From: Bacillus sp. MM2020_1
GTDB taxonomy: Bacteria; Bacillota; Bacilli; Bacillales; Cytobacillaceae
NCBI GenBank assembly: GCA_011250595.1
Contig: JAANMP010000010.1
Location: forward strand, 1 to 64,000
Direction of reading: 5' to 3'
DNA length: 64,000 nucleotides
The notes under the pieces: generated by a model
Told to the model about the DNA's origin: nothing
What the model saw: the letters and a program-made list of their open reading frames with translations, nothing else
Databases searched by the model: none
Position numbers and translations under genes: made by a program
Part shown: piece by piece, positions 26,102-35,595 of the stretch
How positions within the stretch are numbered: position 1 is the stretch's first letter
Layout: every line of letters begins with the position of its first letter

Positions 26102-27064
26102 TCAACATTCTTTTCCAAAGTTATCAAGCAATGCGCGCACTTCATCTGTTGATTTCGTGTTCATCAATTGATTTCTTAATTCACCAGCTCCACGGAATCC
26201 TTTGACATAAATTTTGAAAAAGCGATGAAGTCCTGTGATTGAACGTGGCAGTACTTCCGCATATTGATCTTGAAGATCAAGCTGCAGTCTTAAAAGATCA
26301 AGGTATTCTTTACTGCTATGCTCTTTTGGCTCTTTTTCAAAAGCAAAAGGATTTTTAAAAATACCTCTACCGATCATAACGCCATCAATACCATATTGTT
26401 CAGCAAGCTGCAGCCCAGTTTGACGATCAGGAATGTCTCCATTGATTGTTAGCAGCGTATTTGGTGCGATACGGTCACGTAATTTTTTGATTTCGGGAAT
26501 TAGCTCCCAATGCGCATCTACTTGGCTCATTTCCTTTCTTGTACGTAAATGAATAGAAAGGTTCGCAATATCTTGTTTTAAAATATGCCTTAGCCACTCC
26601 TCCCACTCATTTACATCCTTATCGCCAAGTCGTGTTTTCACACTGACAGGCAGTCCGCCCGCTTTTGCTGCTTGAATAAGTTCTGCCGCAACATCTGGAC
26701 GCAGAATAAGGCCACTCCCCTTCCCTCTCGATGCCACATTCGGTACAGGGCAGCCCATATTAATATCGATGCCTTTAAATCCTTGCTCCGCCATGCCAAT
26801 ACTCATTTGTCGGAAATATTCAGGATTATCTCCCCAAATATGTGCCACGATTGGCTGTTCATCTTCTGTAAAAGTCAAACGGCCACGCACACTTTTCATG
26901 CCCTCTGGATGACAATAGCTATCCGAGTTGGTAAACTCTGTGAAAAATACATCCGGTCGACCGGCTTCACTTACTACGTGACGAAAAACAACATCCGTCA
27001 CATCTTCCATTGGTGCTAGTATAAAAAAAGGTCGTGGTAAATCACGCCAAAAATTTTCTTTCAT
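26102..27064 (-). CDS. tRNA-dihydrouridine synthase
   Basis: About 320 residues of the Dus family, FMN enzymes that reduce uridines in tRNA D-loops. Visible motifs: [15 protein letters not shown], the [19 protein letters not shown] block with the catalytic Cys, [18 protein letters not shown] and INGDI...[12 protein letters not shown]. This fits the broader COG0042 group with a shortened helical domain. ATG 27064 follows GGAGG at a rather long spacing of 13 bases; the upstream extension to 27169 has no homology signal. No clear operon partner. Confidence 0.9.
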   Translation of the reverse strand: MKENFWRDLPRPFFILAPMEDVTDVVFRHVVSEAGRPDVFFTEFTNSDSYCHPEGMKSVRGRLTFTEDEQPIVAHIWGDNPEYFRQMSIGMAEQGFKGIDINMGCPVPNVASRGKGSGLILRPDVAAELIQAAKAGGLPVSVKTRLGDKDVNEWEEWLRHILKQDIANLSIHLRTRKEMSQVDAHWELIPEIKKLRDRIAPNTLLTINGDIPDRQTGLQLAEQYGIDGVMIGRGIFKNPFAFEKEPKEHSSKEYLDLLRLQLDLQDQYAEVLPRSITGLHRFFKIYVKGFRGAGELRNQLMNTKSTDEVRALLDNFGKEC

Positions 27065-27211
27065 AGTAAATTCAAATCCTCCATTATAAGATACCAGGGC
27101 ACCCCTTCTCCCAAAGTTAAAAAAGCCGAAAGTCCCTGCTACCTTTACACTTATACCATGCTTTAGCACTTTTTATCAAACTGATTAGAAAAATTTTTTT
27201 TCATCATAAAA

Positions 27212-27257
27212 GTACCCGACAAGGCAGACCTTTTTTAGTGTCTACTTTATCGGGTAC
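27212..27257 (-). terminator. Terminator of the FAD-synthetase-like/hydratase/reductase unit
   Basis: Outer arms GTACCCGA and TCGGGTAC with inner AGAC/GTCT pairing; on the minus strand TTTTATG follows. Confidence 0.8.
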
Positions 27258-27299
27258 AGTGTATATATCTGGTTAACCATTTTTTATTTGGTTTTATTA

Positions 27300-28106
27300 T
27301 TACGGCAGCCGGGGTAATAAGCTTGGTATTGTTTCGAATCGTTCAACCCATTGTATCGTTAATAAATTCGGTAGTCTGGATGTTTCATGATGAATCTGAA
27401 TATACTTTTTACACTTTACGGTCGCTACACACTCAATAAAAGAATGACAATCTTCAATCAATACTTTATAACTGCCTATATTCGGTAACGAATAATTCGG
27501 TAGTATACCATTCTTTTGACAATACTTAGTTTTATAAAAGCCTCCCAATAAATTGGGTAATTCACTAAGCTTCCGTTCTGTTAAGTGCTTCCGAATCAAA
27601 GTCGAACTAATCTTTTGATTATTCCACTTTAGCTCCTCGACAACAGTTAGGCCTACTTGGTGTGTAGCCGCATAAACTGCCAGTGTTTTAACAGTACCAC
27701 TTGCTTTTGACCCATATGTATAGTCGAAACCGCAAATAATTTCCTTAGCATTTAAACCTATAATATAATCATCTAAAAAATCGTTCGCTTCTACCTTAGC
27801 TAATTCCTTTGTAAATTCTACGATATAAAAAATATCCACTTCAAGCTTTTCTAACTTTTCAACTTTTTGTTCTAGTGGCTCTAGATATAAGATTTCTATA
27901 TCCGAAAATAACACACTTTTTGGATGCGGGAAAAAAGAGAGAACCGCTAGTGATAAATCCTGTGCTTGTGCTTTTTCTTTAGCTGTTTGAATTACACTCT
28001 GATGCCCTAAATGCACACCATCAAAATAACCAAGCGCCATTGCTGCATTAGGAGATGATTGTCTAATCTCATGTAAGTTATTTGCATCCACATAGATTAC
28101 CTTCAT
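27300..28106 (-). CDS. Stand-alone FAD synthetase-like adenylyltransferase
   Basis: 268 residues. The first ~190 match the FMN adenylyltransferase domain of RibF: ALGYFDGVHLGHQSVI (nucleotide HxGH), LSFFPHPKSVLF, CGFDYTYGSKASG and KISSTLIRKHL. The riboflavin kinase domain of RibF is missing; the last ~75 residues are short strands of unknown type. It would make FAD from FMN, which suits the flavin reductase and FAD-type hydroxylase of this cluster. AAAGGAG precedes ATG 28106. It is the last gene of the unit reductase-hydratase-FADS (82-bp gap), so it is likely induced with the pathway. Confidence 0.85.
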   Translation of the reverse strand: MKVIYVDANNLHEIRQSSPNAAMALGYFDGVHLGHQSVIQTAKEKAQAQDLSLAVLSFFPHPKSVLFSDIEILYLEPLEQKVEKLEKLEVDIFYIVEFTKELAKVEANDFLDDYIIGLNAKEIICGFDYTYGSKASGTVKTLAVYAATHQVGLTVVEELKWNNQKISSTLIRKHLTERKLSELPNLLGGFYKTKYCQKNGILPNYSLPNIGSYKVLIEDCHSFIECVATVKCKKYIQIHHETSRLPNLLTIQWVERFETIPSLLPRLP

Positions 28107-28188
28107 TGCGATTCTCTCCTTTTTCGTTTATGTGTCAATTTTATACATTAAGTCCGTCCTGATCCAAAAATTCCTACTTTGAGCTTTT

Positions 28189-28983
28189 TCATTTTTTCAC
28201 TACTTCCTTCGAAATGTTAACGTTTACTTTTCCTAGTAAACCGAAGTCAACTTCGAATTCATCGCCTGTTTCAAAGGTAACAGCTTTTGTTAGTGCTCCT
28301 GATAAAACAAACATGCCTGGTTCGATAGAAATACCATATGCACTCACTTCATTTGCTAACCAAACAACCGCATTGAGTGGGTTACCTAACACGGCCGAGC
28401 TAGTTGCTTCGTCAAAAAATTCACCATTTTTCTTCACCATCATTGGAATATTTGTGATGTCTTCAATTTCTTTAAGTAGTGTACGCTTTTCACCTAAAAT
28501 CACACCTGCTGAAGAACCATTGTCTGCCACAGTATCCTCAAATTTTATTTTCCAATTCACGATACGGCTATCGATTACTTCTACTGCTGGTACAACATAA
28601 TCCGTTGCATCGATTACATCCTGCACCGTCACTTTTGGCCCTTTTAACTCTTTATTGAAAACAAATGCAATTTCAAACTCTATCTTTGGTTGAATAAAAG
28701 ACTCAGCAACTAAACCATCTACCTCGTCATACACCATCGTATTTAAAATAAAGCCGTAGTCTGGTGTATATACATTCAACATTTCTTGCATCGCTTTACT
28801 TGTTAAACCAATTTTTAACCCTTTTACTTTCGCCCCTGTGTCAATCTTTTGACGAATTTGCGCTAATTGCACTGCATATGCATCAGCAACTGTAATATTT
28901 CCATAGGTTTCAGTTAATGGTGCAATTGGCTGTTTCGTACGTTCTGCTTCAAGCAATGTTTCAGCCATTATTTGAATATCCAT
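28189..28983 (-). CDS. 2-oxopent-4-enoate hydratase (MhpD/DmpE family)
   Basis: 264 residues of the 2-keto-4-pentenoate hydratase / oxalocrotonate decarboxylase family: KIGLTSKAMQEMLNV, PDYGFIL, PKIEFEIAFVF and NGSSAGVILG. In this pathway it should add water to 2-hydroxypenta-2,4-dienoate to make 4-hydroxy-2-oxovalerate, the substrate of the aldolase at 7857-8885. Decarboxylase and hydratase members are hard to separate by eye; the nearby C-C hydrolase, whose product is the dienoate, favours hydratase. AAAAGGAG is eight bases before ATG 28983. Confidence 0.88.
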   Translation of the reverse strand: MDIQIMAETLLEAERTKQPIAPLTETYGNITVADAYAVQLAQIRQKIDTGAKVKGLKIGLTSKAMQEMLNVYTPDYGFILNTMVYDEVDGLVAESFIQPKIEFEIAFVFNKELKGPKVTVQDVIDATDYVVPAVEVIDSRIVNWKIKFEDTVADNGSSAGVILGEKRTLLKEIEDITNIPMMVKKNGEFFDEATSSAVLGNPLNAVVWLANEVSAYGISIEPGMFVLSGALTKAVTFETGDEFEVDFGLLGKVNVNISKEVVKK

Positions 28984-28997
28984 AGACAATTCTCCTT

Positions 28998-29471
28998 TTA
29001 TGACTTAACTGTTTCTACCTCAGTCAATTGACGATATTTACCACTGAAGAACAATAACGGATCTTTATCCTCAAGTCGTAAATCTACAACTTTACCAATG
29101 AATAATGTATGGTCACCTTCTACATGTTCTGATACGACTTCACATGCGATTTGAGTGATAGCCCCTTTTATTACTGGCAGCTCAGCTAACGTTTCAAACT
29201 CTACTTCTTCCCCAGGTTTCCCAGCGAAATGACGTGAATAATGCTCTTGATCTTCCGCTAAAATATTTACTGTATATTTTTTAGATTGTGAAACTTTCTC
29301 TAAAAATTTTGCTTTATGTCCAATTGAAATTAAGACAAGCTTCGGATCCAATGATACTGACATGAAACCGTTTGCTGTCATTCCATGTGTTTCTCCCTCG
29401 TTTTCAGTTAATAGAACAGTCACGCCTGTAGCAAACTTTCCCATTGCATCTCTAAATAAACGATCATCCAT
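28998..29471 (-). CDS. NAD(P)H:flavin reductase (HpaC/HsaB family)
   Basis: 157 residues matching the flavin reductase-like domain: FRDAMGKFATGVTVLLTENE, GMTANGFMSVSLDPKLVLISI and GDHTLFIGKVVDLRLE near the end. It reduces free flavin and passes it to the oxygenase component of two-component hydroxylases, here most likely the protein at 34335-35504. GGAGG precedes ATG 29471. First gene of the minus-strand unit, divergent from the MFS transporter across a 540-bp control region. Confidence 0.92.
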   Translation of the reverse strand: MDDRLFRDAMGKFATGVTVLLTENEGETHGMTANGFMSVSLDPKLVLISIGHKAKFLEKVSQSKKYTVNILAEDQEHYSRHFAGKPGEEVEFETLAELPVIKGAITQIACEVVSEHVEGDHTLFIGKVVDLRLEDKDPLLFFSGKYRQLTEVETVKS

Positions 29472-30013
29472 CCCAATTCCTCCATTCTTAATCGAATGAT
29501 TTAATCATAATTGAGTCTATTTAAAATTATCATGGTATTTTTTATTGAAAATTCAGATATTAACAATAAAATTTACACAAAAACAAATATGAATTTTTTG
29601 TGACTCTTTTTTTTGAAAAACTCAGATTTATCAATATATCAGAATGTTAAAAATTACTCTTTTTGGAATTAGAATTTAGTTTTATTTTTTTTGTTCTCTT
29701 TCAAAACACAAATTAGTATCATTCTTTTTTTCTTGTAAATCTCTTTTTTTTCAAATAGAATTCTTTTCATGGAAGATTCGTACTCCGAATTTTCCCATTG
29801 GACACGATTATTTTATTAAAGAATCGCTGAATTGACTGCGTTTCTTGCAAAGCAAATGGAGGTGTGAAACGAACCAAATCATTTTTTGAAAACGCTGACA
29901 TCACCTAAGAGAGAATAAGAGACATGAATTTTCTTTTTAAATTCAGAAAAATCTAACAATTTAACAACGAAACAAAGTGGATGGTAAAATACGGTGATAC
30001 AAGGGGGATTTTC
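29472..30013. promoter_or_regulatory. Divergent control region of the aromatic cluster
   Basis: 542 bases without a supported gene, rich in T tracts. It must hold promoters for the flavin reductase unit (left) and the MFS gene (right). TTTAAC at about 29960 and TAAAAT at about 29983 before ATACAAGGGGG partly repeat the pattern ahead of the hydrolase gene (33360-33405). I saw no convincing -24/-12 (sigma-54) promoter and no perfect operator. A 24-codon open stretch near 29840-29910 has no start or ribosome site. Confidence 0.5.
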
Positions 30014-31309
30014 ATGCGGTGGGTTGTATTAGGATTTTTATTCTTGCTATCGGTTTTAAACTATACTGATAAATCAGTACTAGGATTAGCCGCAGAACCA
30101 ATCATGACTGAACTAAATTTATCTTACGATCAGTTTGGTTTAGTGGGAAGTAGCTTCTTCGCTGCATATGCTGTCGGAAGTATTATTTTAGGGACGTTAA
30201 CGTATCGCTTCAACTCAAAATATTTATTAATGATGATTGCTGCTGGATGGACACTTTCATTAGCAAGTGCTTATTTTGTCGAAACGTTAACACAATTAAT
30301 TTTACTGCGTATTGTCTTAGGTTTCTTCGAGGGTGCTACACTCAGTTTTTGCCTAGTACACCTTGCACGATGGTTCACTAGTGTACAACGTGGTGTCGCT
30401 ACAGCTATTATGACTTCTGGTACAACAGTTGGTACGTATTTAGCTGCACCACTTTTAGTAATGGGTATTACAAACTTTGGTTGGCAGCATACTTTCGCAT
30501 TGTTAGGGGTAGCAAGCTTTGTATGGGCACTCTTCTTCTTGTTTATGAGAGACGAGCCAAAGCAGCCACTGGTCGAAGACGTAAAGTCTTTAGCTTCTAA
30601 CAAGGAAGTACCGTTCAAGTATATTGTAAATGTAATCACCAACCCGTATGTATTATCAATTGTACTTGTAGGTTTCGTGTCAATGTGGATTACAACTTGG
30701 GTTCTTACATGGGCACCAACTTACTTAACAAAAATCGTTGGTCTCAAGCCACAAAGTATGGGCTTAATATTCGCTGGAATGGGTATTACAGGTACAGTAT
30801 TCGCAATTGGTGTAGGTAAATTTACAGACTCCTTATTCAAGAAAAATAAAAGCCTTATCAAATCTTATGACCGTGTATTAGTTACAGTATTACTTGTTGG
30901 TGCGGCCTCTTACGCAATGACCACCATTGTATCTTCACCAGTTTTAGCTTGTATTTTCTTAGGATTGGGCTTAATAATGAACACAAGCTTATTACCGTTA
31001 AATACCACGATTAAAACGTTAATCATTCCGAAAAACTTAGTAGGCAGTGTAACAGGTATTTCATTATCTATTGCAAGTATGGCTGGTATCATCGGTCCAT
31101 GGATTACTGGTTACTTAATTACACTTGCTGGTAATGATATTCGCTCTGGCTTCAACTCAGGGGTGTTATTTATAGTTGGTCTATACGTTGTATCTGCAAT
31201 AGTGATATTAGTTACTCGTAAATTAAAAATGACAGCAACTGAAAATGAAGATGTAAGTCGTGCTGCTGGAAAAGAGCAAGTGAACTTAGACATTGTTGTA
31301 GAGCAATAA
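30014..31309 (+). CDS. MFS transporter, aromatic acid/anion-type
   Basis: About 431 residues with 12 hydrophobic segments. LNYTDKSVLGLAAEPIMTELNLSYDQFG and the large loop near residue 200 are typical of the anion:cation symporter/aromatic acid groups of MFS. It probably imports the phenolic substrate of the cluster (inference). AAGGGGG lies seven bases before ATG 30014; the open frame to 29981 has no site. It is divergent from the reductase unit and ends in a strong terminator. Confidence 0.87.
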   Translation: MRWVVLGFLFLLSVLNYTDKSVLGLAAEPIMTELNLSYDQFGLVGSSFFAAYAVGSIILGTLTYRFNSKYLLMMIAAGWTLSLASAYFVETLTQLILLRIVLGFFEGATLSFCLVHLARWFTSVQRGVATAIMTSGTTVGTYLAAPLLVMGITNFGWQHTFALLGVASFVWALFFLFMRDEPKQPLVEDVKSLASNKEVPFKYIVNVITNPYVLSIVLVGFVSMWITTWVLTWAPTYLTKIVGLKPQSMGLIFAGMGITGTVFAIGVGKFTDSLFKKNKSLIKSYDRVLVTVLLVGAASYAMTTIVSSPVLACIFLGLGLIMNTSLLPLNTTIKTLIIPKNLVGSVTGISLSIASMAGIIGPWITGYLITLAGNDIRSGFNSGVLFIVGLYVVSAIVILVTRKLKMTATENEDVSRAAGKEQVNLDIVVEQ

Positions 31310-31341
31310 AATTCAGCATGGGTTTACCCCATAAGAAAAAA

Positions 31342-31386
31342 GACTGTAGACAAACTCAGGTAATGAGTTTGTTTACAGTCTTTTTT
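31342..31386 (+). terminator. Terminator of the MFS gene
   Basis: Arms GACTGTAGACAAACTC (31342-31357) and GAGTTTGTTTACAGTC (31365-31380) with one mismatch, then six T. Confidence 0.92.
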
Positions 31387-31431
31387 GATTAATAAGGGTA
31401 TTCACTAAGTATGAGCGCTTGATGTGGCTTT

Positions 31432-33237
31432 TTATCGTGCAAATTCCTCAAAGTTTAAGCTATCCGACAATATGAGTGCCTGAATGACTAATAAGGTATA
31501 TGCGGCTGTTGATGCGTTTTTTAGTGAAATTTGCAGCTGTTCCTCAATCTGCTTTATGCGATATTGGATCCCGCCGATTGATAAGGTCAACTCATCCATC
31601 GTTTCTTTTAAGCGCTGGCTATTTAATAAATAGACATAAAGCGTGTACAACAATTCTTTTTTACGTTCATCATTGAAATTGTATAAATCTTTTAAGGTCT
31701 TTTTGGCCATTTCATGCAGCTGCTCGATACTCATATTTTTTACGATATCGCCAAGCATTCCTAGTTCTTCGTAATCGGTTAGTAGCTTTTGGTTTGGGAA
31801 GCGCTGTGCGACACGCGCCTCTTGTAGAGAACGTTCGAAATCTTTAAAGTGGCTAAACGTTCCGCTAAGCCCGATAGAATATTTATAATGGCTATTTTGC
31901 TTCTCCATCTTTTGAAAAATTTTTGTGATTTTCTTTTGCCAACCTTGCTTATCGCTATTTAGCGAGTTAAGGAGAGCAATTTCTTCCCCGAGCACTGCAA
32001 AAATACAAGGTAAATCCCACTCTTTTGCCAGCTTAGACAGCGCTGTTAGCTGGTCATGAATGTCAATAATTTCGTGATTTTTCTTTTTCTTTTTCACACT
32101 AATAATACCTGTAGAAAACGGTGGCTGAAACTTAAAGGGTAAGAATTTATAATAAGATTCGATATCTTTAATATTCCGATTATGAATTAAGCGCTCTAAT
32201 AGCGAGCTTCGCAAACGTTGTTGCTCTTCAAACTGCGTCTCCTCGTATAAAATACATAACGCCACGACCGTCGAAATACGCTCTAAAAATAAGTGGTCGT
32301 TTTCATCCATATGCTTTTCATCAAAGTAAAAAAACGAACAAGTGGCATAACTTTTTTTATTAATAAGAACAGGTGCCGTCAACTTCCAATATTTATCACC
32401 TTTATAATGCGAAACGTTGTGCTTATCGACAAAATGCGATAATTTCGCCTTATCTTTTTTTATTACTAGCTGCTGTTCTTCCGTTAAACCGATTTGACTT
32501 AACGGAGTGCCGTGAATATCCTCAATTAAAATCGGGATGTTCAACAGCTCATACGCAGCCTGCACAATTTCATCCATCGAATGCTTATCTGTTACTTTTT
32601 GCGTAAGTTGACCTTGAAATATCGAAATTTTTTCGAGCATTTGCTTATGATGCAAAAGTGCATCATATGTCATTTCAAGCTCGGAAAGAATGTTGTCATT
32701 CTGATAAAGGTCTATAAGATCTTCCTTCTCTTTGAGCCAATCGCGCTCCAAACGAACTTTAAACTCGCAGCATGGATCACCTTTTGCGACGCACTTGTAC
32801 TCAACGGCAATAATTGACTCGCCAAACTCATATGTCAATGCACCACTTGCAAAGCCGCATAGCATATGACAAACACATTCATTTGCTAAACCGTAATTTT
32901 TAAGGTGTAATGCTGCTTCGAATGATTCTACCCATTGTCCCCACGTATCGATACATTCAATTGTACCGTCCTGATGGCGCACAATTTCCCCCATGAAAAT
33001 AACATCTTTTACGTGACCTAAGCGCGAATGTCTTTTTCCGACAGGATTTATCGAGTTTTTATTTTGGAGCTTATTTTTTGCTGATTCCATCCCAAACTCT
33101 TTACCAAATCGGAATAAAAATCCTTTCGTTTTATGAGAGCCAATGTTGTTAAATAAATTGTTTTTTAATGTGTGGAAGGCATTTGCCGACATTAAAATAT
33201 TTTTCGTTTCGCTAGAATCAAATGCAATTTCACTCAT
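31432..33237 (-). CDS. XylR_N/V4R sensor fused to PucR-type HTH, aromatic-pathway activator
   Basis: About 601 residues. The N-terminal 200 match the XylR/DmpR aromatic-sensing domain with V4R: LGHVKDVIFMGEIVRHQDGT, CVCHMLCGFASGAL, then EYKCVAKGDPCCEFKV (V4R cysteines). A GAF-like middle region follows (about 230-345), then a PucR/CdaR-like region and the PucR C-terminal HTH (KKELLYTLYVYLLNSQRLKETMDELTLS...IQYRIKQIE). The AAA+ sigma-54 module of XylR/DmpR is absent, so it should act with sigma-A polymerase. It lies between the MFS gene and the catabolic operon and is divergent from the latter. ATG 33237 follows AGGGGAAG. Confidence 0.88.
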   Translation of the reverse strand: MSEIAFDSSETKNILMSANAFHTLKNNLFNNIGSHKTKGFLFRFGKEFGMESAKNKLQNKNSINPVGKRHSRLGHVKDVIFMGEIVRHQDGTIECIDTWGQWVESFEAALHLKNYGLANECVCHMLCGFASGALTYEFGESIIAVEYKCVAKGDPCCEFKVRLERDWLKEKEDLIDLYQNDNILSELEMTYDALLHHKQMLEKISIFQGQLTQKVTDKHSMDEIVQAAYELLNIPILIEDIHGTPLSQIGLTEEQQLVIKKDKAKLSHFVDKHNVSHYKGDKYWKLTAPVLINKKSYATCSFFYFDEKHMDENDHLFLERISTVVALCILYEETQFEEQQRLRSSLLERLIHNRNIKDIESYYKFLPFKFQPPFSTGIISVKKKKKNHEIIDIHDQLTALSKLAKEWDLPCIFAVLGEEIALLNSLNSDKQGWQKKITKIFQKMEKQNSHYKYSIGLSGTFSHFKDFERSLQEARVAQRFPNQKLLTDYEELGMLGDIVKNMSIEQLHEMAKKTLKDLYNFNDERKKELLYTLYVYLLNSQRLKETMDELTLSIGGIQYRIKQIEEQLQISLKNASTAAYTLLVIQALILSDSLNFEEFAR

Positions 33238-33413
33238 TAAAATCACTTCCCCTTTGTTTTTCTATTTTCCATATTACAAAAATAAAATTCATTTTTCAAT
33301 AAATTTTAAAGATTATTACTATTCATTCAATAAAAATCGCTATGATGTTTAAAATTTTTAACAGTTATACTCAGAACATAAAATAACAGCCAATACAAGG
33401 GGGCAAAAAAACG

Positions 33414-34310
33414 ATGACAATTTTTGAAGGATTTCATAATAGTTACGTATTAGCTAACGGTGTACGTACCCATTATTCCTGGGCCGGAACAGAAGGACCA
33501 GCTGTAATATTGCTACATGGGGCAGGACCTGGAGCTTGCGGCGCAGCGGGTTGGCGTTTGATGTTACCTGCATTAGCAAAAGCTGGCTTCCGCGCATATG
33601 CAGTAGACCAACTATCAATGGGATTCACTGATGCACGCCCTCACGCTTGGCCAGTAAATGGTCATCAAAGCTTAGTGGACCATGTCCATGATTTTATTGA
33701 AGCATTATGCCTCGATGAAGTATCACTTGTCGGCAACTCACAAGGTGCTTACGTGGCAGCTAAATATGCAATTGACTACCCTGAAAAAGTAAATAAGGTT
33801 GTTTACATCGGCAGTAATACCATTTATCAGGCGATGCAAGAAGTACCCGAAAGAAAGCTGCGTTCATTCTTAGAGGTGATAGGTTACGACTATACAGAGG
33901 AATCGTTACGTAAATTTATGTATCGCAATTCAAGTGAAGATACAGTCATTCCTGAAGAACTCATTCAATTACGTCATCAAGCAGCGACTCGCCCAGGTAT
34001 AAAAGAATCAAATCAAGCATTCGATGCTTACTTAGCAAGAATGAATGAAGATCCAAAGCTCTGGGATCGTTACTGCATTAAAGATTCATTCCCAAAATTA
34101 AAAATCCCTGGCTTATTCATTTGGGGTAACCAAGATTCTGTTGCACCAGTTGAGACCGGTTATAAGCTTGAGAAATTATTACCGAACATTACATTCGAAT
34201 ATATCGAAAACTGCGGTCACCAAGCACAAACTGACCAACCAGAAATCGTGAACAAACTTGTTACCAATTTTTTAGCAGTGGAACAAGATCAAGCAGTTAC
34301 AGTACAATAA
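33414..34310 (+). CDS. Alpha/beta hydrolase, meta-cleavage-product (C-C) hydrolase
   Basis: 298 residues of the MhpC/BphD/HsaD group. Visible: oxyanion-hole HGAGPGACG, nucleophile elbow GNSQGAYVA (Ser about 110), acid in GNQDSVAP and catalytic His in NCGHQAQTDQP. It should cleave the yellow 2-hydroxy-6-oxo-dienoate made by the dioxygenase to a carboxylic acid and 2-hydroxypenta-2,4-dienoate. A GGGGG site precedes ATG 33414. First gene of the unit hydrolase-hydroxylase-dioxygenase-permease, only 24 bases from the next. Confidence 0.9.
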   Translation: MTIFEGFHNSYVLANGVRTHYSWAGTEGPAVILLHGAGPGACGAAGWRLMLPALAKAGFRAYAVDQLSMGFTDARPHAWPVNGHQSLVDHVHDFIEALCLDEVSLVGNSQGAYVAAKYAIDYPEKVNKVVYIGSNTIYQAMQEVPERKLRSFLEVIGYDYTEESLRKFMYRNSSEDTVIPEELIQLRHQAATRPGIKESNQAFDAYLARMNEDPKLWDRYCIKDSFPKLKIPGLFIWGNQDSVAPVETGYKLEKLLPNITFEYIENCGHQAQTDQPEIVNKLVTNFLAVEQDQAVTVQ

Positions 34311-34334
34311 ACTATTTTTGAAAGGAATGATCAA

Positions 34335-35504
34335 ATGTTAACAGTAGTTGAAAAAAAAGCGACGTATGAAGAAATCATGCAAAAAGCAAAGCGTATCGGT
34401 GAAGCCGCAGAGTCAGAAGCACTACAAGCAGATTTAAACTCGACTATTTCTCCACGCATCGCGGATATTATCCGCGAGGAGGAAATTCATCGTTTAATTT
34501 TACCGAAAGATTTTGGCTATGCCCAACTTGATTGGCGCACGTTCGTGGATATGGTAAGTACAGTTGGTTACCACAACTTATCTGCTTCGTGGTTAACGTA
34601 CTTCTTCTCAGTGCACAACTCTTGGGTGTGCTACTATCCAAGGCACATTCGCGATGAAGTCATTAACCAGGGCGGCTTCGTAGCTGATGTATTTGCACCA
34701 GTCGGCAAAGTAGAACCAGTGGAAGACGGCTATCTCGTTTCGGGTAAGTACAACTTTGTAAGCGGCATCAACTACTGTGATTGGGTTGGCGTTGGCGCAA
34801 TTATGAAATTCGAAGACAGCGACCAACCTGAGCGTGTAGGTATTTTATTAAAAGTTTCTGATTTAGAAGTTGTGAAGACTTGGGATTCGCTTGGTCTTCG
34901 GGGATCAGGCAGTAATACATTAATCATCGATAACGTTTTCGTTAAGCCTGATGCCATTTTACGCTTTAGCAAAATTATCGAAAAGAGCCAACCACCGTAT
35001 GAAGGGTTCGATCAAGACTACTTGTACTACAACACGCCATTCTACCCTGGCTTCTATGTAGGATTCGCAGCGATGGCTGTTGGTGGTGCAGAGCGTGTAC
35101 TTGATGAATTCGAAAAGCATACAGCAGGTCGCGTCCGCTTTTCCGGTGTAAACGAAAAAGAATCTCCTACGAGCCAACGGGTACTTTCGGAGTTAAAACT
35201 TGAAATGCTTACTGCTAAAAGTTTATTAAATGAATACATCGCAATGATGGAAACAGATAAAGGCGGCCCATACGAAGGGGCAAAATATAAAGCCATCCGT
35301 GCAAAGATCATCGATAAGTGTACACAAATCGGCGTAAAATCACTACTTACTTTAGGTGGACACGCATTATTAAAAGGGCATCCAGTAGAACTATTCACTC
35401 GTGACTTAATGGCAATCGCAACCCATATTACTTCTTTATATGAAGACGGCATTTTAGGTTACGGTAGACATTTATTCGGCGTTAATACAAACATTCAAGG
35501 ATAA
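34335..35504 (+). CDS. Acyl-CoA dehydrogenase-fold flavin hydroxylase (HsaA-like)
   Basis: 389 residues of the group D flavin monooxygenases, which share the acyl-CoA dehydrogenase fold but hydroxylate phenols with FADH2 or FMNH2 from a separate reductase. Matching blocks: LPKDFGYAQLDWRTFVDMV, GYLVSGKYNFVSGINYCDW, WDSLGLRGSGSNTLIIDNVF and the C-terminal LLTLGGHALLKGHPVELFTR. HsaA (steroid ring A) and related phenol hydroxylases are the closest known types. The likely reductase is at 28998-29471. It should add an ortho-OH to make the catechol used next. AAAGGAATG precedes ATG 34335. Confidence 0.85.
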   Translation: MLTVVEKKATYEEIMQKAKRIGEAAESEALQADLNSTISPRIADIIREEEIHRLILPKDFGYAQLDWRTFVDMVSTVGYHNLSASWLTYFFSVHNSWVCYYPRHIRDEVINQGGFVADVFAPVGKVEPVEDGYLVSGKYNFVSGINYCDWVGVGAIMKFEDSDQPERVGILLKVSDLEVVKTWDSLGLRGSGSNTLIIDNVFVKPDAILRFSKIIEKSQPPYEGFDQDYLYYNTPFYPGFYVGFAAMAVGGAERVLDEFEKHTAGRVRFSGVNEKESPTSQRVLSELKLEMLTAKSLLNEYIAMMETDKGGPYEGAKYKAIRAKIIDKCTQIGVKSLLTLGGHALLKGHPVELFTRDLMAIATHITSLYEDGILGYGRHLFGVNTNIQG

Positions 35505-35595
35505 TATTTTATTTTAAAATGTGATTTATAAATAGTGGATTTGTATTTCACATGTCCTCCTATAAAAAAAACAACTAATTATGAGGTGAATAGAT

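Noticed and set aside
29840-29910. Short open stretch ending FFENADIT in the aromatic control region
   Set aside because: Bounded by stops, no start codon or ribosome site; could be a decayed gene end but I cannot name it.
29472-30013. Sigma-54 promoter expected from the XylR-like sensor
   Set aside because: No TGGCAC-N5-TTGC-type element with correct spacing, and the regulator lacks the AAA+ domain needed for sigma-54.
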